Positions 32,028 to 39,061 of a stretch of DNA of 39,061 nucleotides are shown here, piece by piece; the first letter of the stretch is position 1; the number at the start of each line of letters is the position of its first letter. Origin of the DNA: Methanoregulaceae archaeon UXB-2016 (lineage in GTDB: Archaea > Halobacteriota > Methanomicrobia > Methanomicrobiales > Methanospirillaceae). Under the pieces are notes generated by a model. That model was not told the origin of the DNA. It was given only the letters and a program-made list of their open reading frames with translations, and did no database searches. A program made the translations under genes and the position numbers. The stretch is taken from contig SISS01000031.1 of NCBI GenBank assembly GCA_004332335.1, positions 1 to 39,061 of the forward strand. Direction: 5' to 3'.

Positions 32028-34061
32028 CTATGCCCCCGTCACCCGGTAGATCTGGACACCCTCGCGATCGTACACCGGTTCGAGACCCGTCTCGGGGAGC
32101 GTGACCCGGTAGGTGGTGCGCTCGAGCTCGCCGACGTAGAGGAGGTCCGCGTCGTACTTCTGCAGCAGCTCGATCGTCCGGGTCGGTTCCTCGTAGATGG
32201 CCTGGAGATCGTTCGTCCGTTCCTGGATCGGGCCGTAGTCATTCCGCCACATGTACTGGTGGAAGGTCCAGCCGACGATCGCCTGCATCCCGGTGAAGGA
32301 CGAGACCCGAGCGGCGTAGGAGTAGTCGTCCCCCTTCGCCTCGGCGATCACGTGAGGGCCCGGGAGCTCCTGGAGGTACCGGACCGCTCCGGCGTCCCCG
32401 GGGTGCTCACGGTCGAGAAATGCGAGCCCGTCGAGCGTGTAGGTCGGATGCGTGAAGTTGCCGGCCGCGATAAACGGCGCGACCAACAGGAGGGCGACGG
32501 CCCCGAGCACGGCGGCGTGCCGGGCGAGTCGCGGGACCGCGGCGAGACGGGCCGTGACCGCCTCGCGATCGAGGGCTCGGCCGACCATCACGAAGGTGCC
32601 GGCCCCGGCAAGGAGCCAGGCCCCGATGTAGAACTTGAAGACAGTATTCATCCGGAAGTACTGGTCTCCCATGTTGTCCTTGAGATAGACCAGCTCGCAG
32701 AAGAGCGCGATCGCGAGGCCGAGGGCGACGAGCAGGTCCTCGGGCCGACCTTCCCCGCGGCGTTCGATCAGGCGGGCCGCGAGGCAGGCGAGCGGCACGA
32801 CCGCGATCGCCGCCGCAATGTACCCGCCGAGCAGGAACGGCAGGGCCGCCGCGACCAGGTACGGCCGTCTCCGGAGCTCGGGGATGCATGCCAGGTACGC
32901 GATCGCGAGGAAGAAACCGTGGACGAGAAGGAACTGGACCGGGTCCGACGGGGCCTTCACGAGACCGATTCCCTTGATCCCCTGGCTCGCGAGCGTGAGG
33001 TAGTACGGAGCGTAGAGCGCGATCGCGAGGACGGGGCCAGCGATCAGGAGGTGGAGGGCCGTGACCCGTCCTTCCGCCGGGTCGTGCCGGTGGCGGAGCC
33101 AGATTAGGAGCGCGACGAGAACCGTGATCGGACCGTAGAGGAGGACGTCCCAGGAGTTGATCCCCGGCATCGCCCCGAGCGAGAGCGCGATGAGGCCGAT
33201 CAGCACGAGCCGCGCCCGTTCGGTGAGCCGGCCCCAGCAGGAGAGGGCGAGGACCAGGAGCGCGATCAGGAAGGCCTGGTTGAAGATCCCGAGCACATGG
33301 GCGTGGAGATCGCCCCAGGTAAACGAGAAGAGAGGGTACTCGTTGATCGTGTCCGCGATCACGCGAGTGCTGTCCCAGGCGACCTTCGAGAGCGGAGTGC
33401 CCAGGAGGAAGAGCTGAATCGAAGCCGGATTGGGCAGGATCAGGGGAAGCACCGGGAGCCAGCGGTAGCGCTCGAGCAGGAGATGCCCGACCATGTACAG
33501 GTTGACCCCCGCGAGCGCCAGCACGGTCGGCAGCCCGAGGTTGAAGACCAGGCGCGATGCGACCCCGGTCGAGAGACCGAGCACGCCCATGATCCAGGAG
33601 CCGTAGTAGTAGTAGACGTTCAGGTGCCCCCCGGCGAACCACGGGTCCAGGGGCGGGACCACGGGCGCGCGCATGATCGACGCGACAAAACCGTGATCCA
33701 TGAACTTCTCGGCGAACGAGGCCGACGGGCTGATGTACCGGCACTCGAGGAGGAAGAGGAAGAGGACAAGGAAGACCGCATCCCAGCGCCAGTGCTCTGC
33801 GAGAGAATCGCGCGTGTAGCTCCGCCGGTACACGTGCCAGGCGAGGAGTGCCAGGAACGGCAGGAGCGCGAGCTGAACCGGCAGGTGAACGACTCCGAGG
33901 TACCACGCGAGGAGCGCGAGACCGAGGACCGAGGCCGAGAACGAGACCGGGTAGGCAAAACGGCCGAAGAACGGCCGGAGCGCGGGCCAGAGCGCGAGCT
34001 GGATCAGCTTGATGACGACAAGCCACGCGACGACCGCGAGGACCTGCTCTTCAATCCCCAA
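32028..34061 (-). CDS. DUF2298 (Chlor_Arch_YYY) multi-pass membrane protein, copy 2
   Basis: A 677-residue paralogue of the next gene, similar along its whole length. Matching motifs: EKFMD (118-122), DPWFAG (139-144), VYYYYGS (149-155), and in the C-terminal part GDDYSYAARVSSFTGMQAIVGW and MWRNDYG. Here W replaces the K of copy 1 after IVG, and FHQYMWR stands for SHELQWR. Duplication is old, since identity is only moderate by eye. It overlaps the flippase-like gene by 11 bp. Two different copies in a row suggest two steps, or a heterodimer, acting on the same lipid-linked substrate. Confidence 0.9.
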   Translation of the reverse strand: MGIEEQVLAVVAWLVVIKLIQLALWPALRPFFGRFAYPVSFSASVLGLALLAWYLGVVHLPVQLALLPFLALLAWHVYRRSYTRDSLAEHWRWDAVFLVLFLFLLECRYISPSASFAEKFMDHGFVASIMRAPVVPPLDPWFAGGHLNVYYYYGSWIMGVLGLSTGVASRLVFNLGLPTVLALAGVNLYMVGHLLLERYRWLPVLPLILPNPASIQLFLLGTPLSKVAWDSTRVIADTINEYPLFSFTWGDLHAHVLGIFNQAFLIALLVLALSCWGRLTERARLVLIGLIALSLGAMPGINSWDVLLYGPITVLVALLIWLRHRHDPAEGRVTALHLLIAGPVLAIALYAPYYLTLASQGIKGIGLVKAPSDPVQFLLVHGFFLAIAYLACIPELRRRPYLVAAALPFLLGGYIAAAIAVVPLACLAARLIERRGEGRPEDLLVALGLAIALFCELVYLKDNMGDQYFRMNTVFKFYIGAWLLAGAGTFVMVGRALDREAVTARLAAVPRLARHAAVLGAVALLLVAPFIAAGNFTHPTYTLDGLAFLDREHPGDAGAVRYLQELPGPHVIAEAKGDDYSYAARVSSFTGMQAIVGWTFHQYMWRNDYGPIQERTNDLQAIYEEPTRTIELLQKYDADLLYVGELERTTYRVTLPETGLEPVYDREGVQIYRVTGA

Positions 34062-35022
34062 CGGCCTCCCCCTGCATCACCTTCTTGTTGAAGACCCGCT
34101 TCATCACCACGAACATCCAATCGCCGAAGACGTAGATCGAGACCACCCCCCCGATCACGGTGACCATGTTCTTGATCAGGTGATCGATGAATGCGATCAG
34201 GGTCGCGGCCACATGCGGCGTTCCCCCACGTTCGAGGATCGTCTGAACCGTGAACTCGTAGGTGCCGAGCCCACCGGGCGTGATCGGGACCGCCTTGACC
34301 AGGTTGCCTATCACGATCGCGAGGACGACCGACGGGACGTCAAGCGGCGCCTGGAACATCAGCACCACGAAGATACATACCGCGATGTCCACGAGCCAGA
34401 TGACGATCGAGATGCCGCCGAGCACGAACAGCGCGCGGACGGAGAGTGAGACTGAACGGATCTCCTCGAGCATCTGGAGGACGATTCGGAGGATCCGGTT
34501 CTCGGACCGGATCCGGCCGACCATGAGCAGCATCAGGAAGAAGAGCGCACCGCCGACGAGCGGGACCAGGATCACGGTGTAGTACTCGGCCGGAAAACTC
34601 AGGAAGAACGGGATCGAGATGAGGCCGAGGAGCGCCACGGTCACGATGTCGAAGACCCGCTCCACAAGGATCGACGAGATCCCCTGCGAGTACGTGGTCT
34701 CGAACTGGTGCTTCAGGATGAAGACCCGGACCAGGTCGCCGAGCCGGGCCGGGATCACCAGGTTCGCGGTCTGCGAGACGAAGATGCAGGCCATGGCGAA
34801 CCCGAGGGTCGGTCTGAGCCCGAGCCCGTTCAGGATCATCCTGTACCGCCACCCGCGGAGCGCCCAGGCCAGGGTGCAGACCCCGATCGCGCCGACAAGG
34901 TAGATCGGCACGACATGCTCGAGTGCGGCGAGGAGGTCGCCCCAGATCGGTATCAGCATATATCCGATGATCGCGACTGCGATCACGGTCGGGATCACGA
35001 TCGCGCTAATCCTTCGCCACAT
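34051..35022 (-). CDS. Flippase-like membrane protein (lysylphosphatidylglycerol synthase TM region, UPF0104)
   Basis: A 323-residue protein with about eight membrane segments. The family (PF03706) appears as IYLVGAIGVCTLAWALRGWRYR, PARLGDLVRVFILK, and the signature PITPGGLGTYEF. Such proteins, without the synthase domain, are often next to polyprenyl-phosphate sugar transferases and are thought to move or accept lipids; no activity is proven. Start: ATG at 35022 before WRRISAIVIPT, since the upstream frame lies in the GT2 gene. It overlaps the GT2 end by 17 bp and the DUF2298 start by 11 bp, so the block is translationally coupled. Confidence 0.87.
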   Translation of the reverse strand: MWRRISAIVIPTVIAVAIIGYMLIPIWGDLLAALEHVVPIYLVGAIGVCTLAWALRGWRYRMILNGLGLRPTLGFAMACIFVSQTANLVIPARLGDLVRVFILKHQFETTYSQGISSILVERVFDIVTVALLGLISIPFFLSFPAEYYTVILVPLVGGALFFLMLLMVGRIRSENRILRIVLQMLEEIRSVSLSVRALFVLGGISIVIWLVDIAVCIFVVLMFQAPLDVPSVVLAIVIGNLVKAVPITPGGLGTYEFTVQTILERGGTPHVAATLIAFIDHLIKNMVTVIGGVVSIYVFGDWMFVVMKRVFNKKVMQGEAVGD

Positions 35023-35722
35023 GAATCTGCCACCACAGTCGGAAGACAGCACTTCCCATCTCAAGAATATCTTTCGGTCGAACCGTGGTCCCCGGCCCCT
35101 CGGTCCACCTGACCGGGAGTTCGCGCACCGGGTACCCGGCATGCTGACCGCGGACCAGGACCTCGGTGTCCCAGAACCAGTGGGGCGATCGGACCCTGTC
35201 GAGGATCGGCAGGAGCCGCGCCCGGTCGAACGCCTTGAACCCGCACTGGTGGTCATAGAGGCGCGAGCCGAGCACGGTCCGGACCAGCAGGTTGTATCCG
35301 CGGCTCGCGAACTCGCGCCCGCCCGAACGGACGATCTCCGAGCTCGGCATCAGCCGGGACCCGGTCGCGATCGCGGCCCCGTCCCGGATCGCGCCCACGA
35401 GCTCGGGCAGGTGGCGCATATCGGTCGCGAGGTCGACGTCGTAGTAGCAGACGATCGGGGCTGTCGAGGCCCGGAACGCACGGTTCAGCGCGGCCCCCCG
35501 GCCCAGCCGCTCGTCGGAGTGAAAGAGCCGGACTCGAGAGTCCTTCGCCTCGTACTCGCGGACGAACTCGGCCGAGCCGTCGGTCGAGCCGTCCTCGGCG
35601 ACCACGAGCTCGAACCGGTCCGCGCACCGTTCGAGGACTCCGAGCGAGACCGGGATCGCAGTCATCAGGGCAACGAGGTCGTTGTAGACCGGGAGCACCG
35701 CAGTCAGTTCAGGCCTATCCAT
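35006..35722 (-). CDS. GT2 glycosyltransferase, ALG5/DPM1-like polyprenyl-phosphate sugar synthase
   Basis: A 238-residue GT-A enzyme. LPVYNDLVALMTAI, VVAEDGSTDGS and the DxD-type YYDVDLATD bind the NDP-sugar. The GYNLLVRTVLG ... YDHQCGFKAFDR segment closely parallels eukaryotic ALG5 (DTQCGFK), and WFWDTEVLV matches its WAFDVE-like stretch. ALG5 makes dolichyl-phosphate glucose. The sugar here is unknown. There is no membrane anchor, unlike eukaryotic ALG5. Start: ATG at 35722 (MDRPEL); an ATG further up at 35743 adds seven residues. It overlaps the flavoprotein gene by 8 bp. Confidence 0.88.
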   Translation of the reverse strand: MDRPELTAVLPVYNDLVALMTAIPVSLGVLERCADRFELVVAEDGSTDGSAEFVREYEAKDSRVRLFHSDERLGRGAALNRAFRASTAPIVCYYDVDLATDMRHLPELVGAIRDGAAIATGSRLMPSSEIVRSGGREFASRGYNLLVRTVLGSRLYDHQCGFKAFDRARLLPILDRVRSPHWFWDTEVLVRGQHAGYPVRELPVRWTEGPGTTVRPKDILEMGSAVFRLWWQIHVAKD

Positions 35723-36947
35723 GCGCGGCGCGTCTCCCCACACAGGTTGCCACCTGCTCTCCCGCGATGATCGAGCCCTCCATCGACCGCTCGGGGTAGT
35801 TGGGCCACGAGAACATGCCGGCCATATAGAGACCGTACTGTTCGTAGTTCGGGATCAGCCTCCGGTACCCGGTCGTGTAGACGGGGCCGGCGTACGGATC
35901 GACCTCGAGATGATGCCAGCGGATCTCGTCCCGCGCCACCCCGAAGCGGTCGCAGAAGTCCGAGAGCATCCGGTTGCCGTGCCCGGCCGGCAGGTCGCCT
36001 GCAAAGTACGAGGCGAGGTAGATCAGGTGCTCGCCGTACCGCTCGACCGGGACGAAGTTCGTATGCGCGACCACGGCCCCGTACGGGGCCTCGTCCTTCA
36101 TATTCAGCCAATAGATCCCGCTCGTGACCTCGCGGTCGAGGGCGAGGGTCATGCAGGCCGCACCCTGGTAGGGGATCGGAGCGAACTGGATCCCGGTCAT
36201 CGCGGCAAGGACCTGGGGAGGAATGGTCGAGATGACCGAGTCGTAGCGTTCTCCCTCGACCGCCCAGCCCAGGTTGTCGCGCTGCATGGATGTGACCGGC
36301 GTCCCGGTCCGGATCATGCAGCCCTTCGCTTCGAGCTCCTCGCGGAGCCGTTCGATCAGGGTCTGGAAGCCGTGGCGAAGGTATCCTAGTCGCTCGCCGC
36401 CCGGGGTTCGGTTCGACCGGATGGCGATGCGCGAGACCAGCCAGGCCGCGGAGACGCGATCCTGCATCGGTCCGAACTTGGACCTGAGAAGGGGCTCGAA
36501 GAACGAGGTGTAGACCGAGCGCCCCACATGGTCGAGGATGAACTCCTTCGCGGTCACATCGTCGAGCGCCTTCCGGTCGAGCTTTCCTGCGCGAAGGGTC
36601 AGCCATCCGAGGCGAGCCTTGTCCAGCACCGTCAGGTGGGGATAGGCCAGGATCTCCATCGGGCTCGAGAGCGGATAGGACCGGCCGTTCACATGGTACC
36701 CCGTCGACCCGGTGAGCCATTCGAGCTCATCATTGAGGCCGAGCCGGTCGAGGAGGGCAAGGAGGTGACGATCTCCCTCGAAGCAGTGGTGATAGAACGA
36801 CTCGAGCGTATAGGTGCCGCGGTCGATCGAGGAGAGGCACCCCCCGAGCACGGGTCGTCGTTCGTACAGATCGACCTCATGTTCGGCAGGGAGGGAAAGG
36901 GCCGCTACGAGCCCTGTAAGTCCTCCTCCGACAATACAGCACTTCAT
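35715..36947 (-). CDS. FAD-dependent oxidoreductase, protoporphyrinogen oxidase/amine oxidase-like
   Basis: A 410-residue flavoprotein. The Rossmann FAD site is GGGLTG (7-12) with E29 closing the beta-alpha-beta unit, then RRPVLGG. The C-terminal FAD contact lies in LYMAGMFSWPNYPERSMEGSIIAG, typical for the NAD(P)-binding_8/amino_oxidase class found in glycan and isoprenoid loci. Candidates include reduction or oxidation of a polyprenyl lipid or of a sugar; the reaction is unknown. It is first in the operon. The 118-bp gap to cetZ holds divergent promoters, with TTAAACC about 20 nt before this ATG, so the mRNA is probably leaderless. Confidence 0.86.
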   Translation of the reverse strand: MKCCIVGGGLTGLVAALSLPAEHEVDLYERRPVLGGCLSSIDRGTYTLESFYHHCFEGDRHLLALLDRLGLNDELEWLTGSTGYHVNGRSYPLSSPMEILAYPHLTVLDKARLGWLTLRAGKLDRKALDDVTAKEFILDHVGRSVYTSFFEPLLRSKFGPMQDRVSAAWLVSRIAIRSNRTPGGERLGYLRHGFQTLIERLREELEAKGCMIRTGTPVTSMQRDNLGWAVEGERYDSVISTIPPQVLAAMTGIQFAPIPYQGAACMTLALDREVTSGIYWLNMKDEAPYGAVVAHTNFVPVERYGEHLIYLASYFAGDLPAGHGNRMLSDFCDRFGVARDEIRWHHLEVDPYAGPVYTTGYRRLIPNYEQYGLYMAGMFSWPNYPERSMEGSIIAGEQVATCVGRRAAHG

Positions 36948-37065
36948 TACTGGATAGAAGGTTTAATGCAAAAAGGATAAGAACGTTTGTGATGCTGAAT
37001 AAAACCTCATAAACGTGAGGGGCTCATACTATCTCACACATGGATCCGTTGGAGCGTGTCAGAGG
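36948..37065. promoter_or_regulatory. Divergent promoter region between the glycan operon and cetZ
   Basis: AT-rich compared with its flanks. On the minus strand, CATTAAACC (near 36963-36971) is the likely TATA element for the flavoprotein gene. On the plus strand, GAATAAAACC (about 36997-37006) suits cetZ and predicts a leader of about 38 nt. A hairpin-forming CCTCA-TAAACG-TGAGG occupies 37005-37020, directly after the cetZ TATA box, where a repressor or RNA fold could act. The assignments are by position only. Confidence 0.5.
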
Positions 37066-38253
37066 ATGAGGGTCTTCTTTATCGGGTTCGGCCAGGCCGG
37101 AGGCAAGGTTGTCGACATGTTCATGGAGCAGGACAAGACCCACCTGTTCCGTGCGGTCGTGGTGAACACGGCCAGGACCGACCTCCTTGGGCTCAAGCAG
37201 ATCCCGATGAAGGACCGGGTGCTGATCGGCCAGACCGTGGTCAAGGGCCACGGCGTCGGCACGGACAACGCCCTGGGCGCGAAGGTCACCCGGGATGAGA
37301 TCGACTCGATCGTGACCGCGATCGAGGGCATCGGAACCCACGACATCGATGCGTTCGTGATCGTGGCCGGGCTCGGGGGCGGCACGGGGTCGGGAGGAAC
37401 TCCCGTCCTTGCCAAGCACCTCAAGACTCTGTACGATGAGCCGGTCTATACGATCGGGATCGTGCCGGCTCCGGAGGAGGGGCGGCTCTACTCCTACAAC
37501 GCGGCCCGCTCGCTCACGACCCTGGTGAACGTCGCGGACAACACCTTCATCTTCGACAACGCAGCCTGGCGAAAGGAGGGCGAGTCGATCAAGACCGCCT
37601 ACGACCGGATCAACGACGAGATCGTCCGTCGGTTCGGCGTCCTCTTCCGGGCCGGCGAGGTCGGGCAGGGCGGTGTCGGGGAGATGGTCGTGGACTCGTC
37701 CGAGATCATCAATACCCTCCGCGGCGGGGGGATCACGACCGTTGGATTTGCCAAGACCGAGGCGATCAGCGCCCGGCAGAAACAGCGTGAGGGGACGCTC
37801 AGCTCGCTTCTTGGCGGCCTCCGCAGGAAGGAGGGGGCCGAGCAGCAGCTGCTCGGCGATGATCGCTCGGCCAAGATCCTCTCACTCGTCCGTTCGGCCG
37901 TGCTCGGCCGGCTCACCCTGCCCTGCAACTTCCACTCGGCCACCCGTGCCCTGATCCTGCTCGTCGGCCCGCCCGAAGAGATGGACAGGAAGGGTGTCGA
38001 GACGGCCCGCTCGTGGATCGAAGAGCAGATCGAGGGCGAGGAGATCCGCTCGGGCGACTACCCGATCCGGTCGAACTACATCGCCGCGATCGTGGTCCTC
38101 GCCTCGGTCGGCGACGCGCCCCGCATCCGCGACCTCCTCGAGATGGCCAAGGAGACAAAGGAGGAGCTGGCAAAGCAGAAGTCCGACGGGCGGACCATGT
38201 TCGACGGCGGCATCGAGCCGCTCTTTGAGAAAGATTCGGAGAATACATCATGA
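37066..38253 (+). CDS. cetZ: CetZ-type tubulin/FtsZ superfamily protein
   Basis: A 395-residue GTP-binding cytoskeletal protein. The T1 loop is GFGQAGGK (7-14), the tubulin signature is GGGTGSG (104-110) and the T7-like stretch is VDSSEIINTL (209-218), with acidic D210 and E213 that may serve GTP hydrolysis in the neighbouring subunit. These features favour CetZ over FtsZ. CetZ proteins control cell shape and surface dynamics in haloarchaea; here the role is unknown. Start: ATG at 37066 puts the T1 loop at the right distance. A long acidic/lysine-rich tail follows residue 355. Its TGA overlaps the start of the next gene (ATGA). Confidence 0.9.
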   Translation: MRVFFIGFGQAGGKVVDMFMEQDKTHLFRAVVVNTARTDLLGLKQIPMKDRVLIGQTVVKGHGVGTDNALGAKVTRDEIDSIVTAIEGIGTHDIDAFVIVAGLGGGTGSGGTPVLAKHLKTLYDEPVYTIGIVPAPEEGRLYSYNAARSLTTLVNVADNTFIFDNAAWRKEGESIKTAYDRINDEIVRRFGVLFRAGEVGQGGVGEMVVDSSEIINTLRGGGITTVGFAKTEAISARQKQREGTLSSLLGGLRRKEGAEQQLLGDDRSAKILSLVRSAVLGRLTLPCNFHSATRALILLVGPPEEMDRKGVETARSWIEEQIEGEEIRSGDYPIRSNYIAAIVVLASVGDAPRIRDLLEMAKETKEELAKQKSDGRTMFDGGIEPLFEKDSENTS

Positions 38254-39061
38254 ACTCGCTCATTCGCATCGCAATTGTCATGCTGCTCGTCAGCGGCCTC
38301 TCGGTCGCCGGCAGCGCTTTTAAAGTCGAGACCGCCGAGGTATCGCCCGACGGCGCTCTCCAGGCCGGCGTCCCGGTTACGGTCAATGCAGTCGTCGACT
38401 TCCCCGCAACGTCCGGAAGCACGTTCCCGACCGAAGACACCTTCTCGCTCTACTCAGAGCTCGATAAGCCGAAGTGGACCTGGGCCGTCGTGATCAGCGG
38501 AAACGAGAACCCGAAGCCCGAGGCCTTTGGCAAGTTCTTCAAGATCAGCGGCTTCGAGCTGGAATACCCGAAGGAGACCACGGTCAAGCTCCGGGTCATG
38601 CTCGAGGGCACGGTGCCGCAGATCAACGCGACCCAGAATATCACCGTACTCCGGTTCCAGTGGCTCGATCAGTCGAGCAAGGTCCGGGACGACGGCGAGT
38701 ACACCGTCGTCCGGAAGGTCGTGAACCTGCAGGACGTGGCCAAGAACCTCGACGGGGCTCGAACCTCGCTCGGAGAGCTCAGGACCTCGATCGACCAGAA
38801 GACGACCCAGGGGGCCAACACCACCGAGGCCGAGCGGAAGTACGCGGAGGCCGAACGGCTCCTGAATACCGCTTCCGCTGGGAACGTCTCGGCCCAGACC
38901 GGTGCGATCGAGCGGATCGGCACCCTGATCGACGAGGCCGAGCAGAGTCTGGACCACTCGAGCGCGCAGGCCGAGATCGACCGGGCAACGTCGCAGATCC
39001 GGAACGTCGACGAGATGCTCACCTTCTTCAAGTCGACGAGCGACCTTGCGAACGACCCCCG
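38250..39061 (+). CDS. Secreted coiled-coil protein of unknown function (3' end outside window)
   Basis: The first 270 codons are present. A signal peptide (MNSLIRIAIVMLLVSGLSVAG) is followed by a beta-rich domain of about 130 residues (VSPDGALQAGVPVTVNAVVDF, TVKLRVMLEGTVPQIN). Then comes a long, helical, charged region with coiled-coil character (ARTSLGELRTSIDQK; AEAERLLNTASAG; QAEIDRATSQIRN). I do not recognise the family. It starts in the ATGA overlap with cetZ, so the two are translationally coupled, which suggests a joint function across the membrane, although no transmembrane helix other than the signal is visible in the part seen. Confidence 0.75.
   Translation, partial: MNSLIRIAIVMLLVSGLSVAGSAFKVETAEVSPDGALQAGVPVTVNAVVDFPATSGSTFPTEDTFSLYSELDKPKWTWAVVISGNENPKPEAFGKFFKISGFELEYPKETTVKLRVMLEGTVPQINATQNITVLRFQWLDQSSKVRDDGEYTVVRKVVNLQDVAKNLDGARTSLGELRTSIDQKTTQGANTTEAERKYAEAERLLNTASAGNVSAQTGAIERIGTLIDEAEQSLDHSSAQAEIDRATSQIRNVDEMLTFFKSTSDLANDP

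Noticed and set aside
30351-33107. Very long open frame on the plus strand (over 900 codons)
   Set aside because: It is the reverse complement of the DUF2298 genes. The composition is Glu/Arg/Pro/Asp-rich with no domain, as expected from the GC-rich third positions of the real genes opposite.
1-39061. tRNA, rRNA, CRISPR arrays, insertion sequences
   Set aside because: No cloverleaf with a GTTCRA T-loop in any intergenic gap, no regularly spaced repeats, and no transposase or terminal inverted repeats were recognised by eye. A tRNAscan and IS search would be decisive.

Overview
The window is archaeal. It carries eukaryote-like ribosomal proteins (L21e, L31e, L39e, L18Ae, L24e, L7Ae, S19e, S28e), Rpb4/RpoF, prefoldin alpha, eIF6, Pus10, TrmY, RNase P Rpp21 and a CetZ-type tubulin. 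Promoters look like TATA boxes and several genes appear leaderless. High GC, strong GC bias at third codon positions, bacterial-type exonuclease VII, PKD, DUF2298 and DUF1616 proteins point to a methanogen of the Methanomicrobiales (Methanoculleus/Methanofollis-like). That placement is inference; no methanogenesis gene lies in the window.

Layout. 1-440: 3' end of a PKD-repeat surface protein. 528-6531 (minus): a glycan cluster of three GT4 glycosyltransferases, one membrane-anchored GT2 and a DUF1616 membrane protein, less GC-rich than the rest. 6999-15177: OGG1, a HemK2-type methyltransferase, a Tam-like methyltransferase, KsgA, DUF655, RpoF, L21e, Pus10 and TrmY (minus). This run is interrupted by plus-strand DUF1059, a broken nitroreductase and a small membrane protein. 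15179-23479: a long minus-strand information-processing run: CorC-like, PurN, Rnp4, YhbY, S19e, PDCD5, a PP-loop ATPase, L39e, L31e, eIF6, L18Ae, prefoldin alpha, FtsY, SRP54. 23572-26301: a sugar isomerase-like TIM barrel divergent from xseA-xseB, then DUF371. 26349-27175: a decayed amino-acid permease, followed by about 500 bp without genes but with several hairpins. 27688-29810: a lipoprotein and the L7Ae-S28e-L24e-Ndk operon. 29970-36947: a tightly packed operon of a flavoprotein, an ALG5-like GT2, a flippase-like protein and two DUF2298 membrane proteins. 37066 to the end: CetZ coupled to a secreted coiled-coil protein, cut by the window edge.

How they fit together. Most genes serve ribosome function and rRNA/tRNA modification (KsgA, Pus10, TrmY, Rnp4, YhbY) or protein targeting (SRP54, FtsY). 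Pus10 and TrmY act in sequence on tRNA position 54. The two glycosylation blocks probably build or transfer surface glycans. The most promising undescribed system is the five-gene flavoprotein/GT2/flippase/DUF2298 operon, which looks like a lipid-linked sugar pathway. The CetZ plus secreted-partner pair and a possible K-turn in the L7Ae leader come next. Two genes are clearly broken (nitroreductase, permease), and Rnp4 may have lost its normal stop codon.
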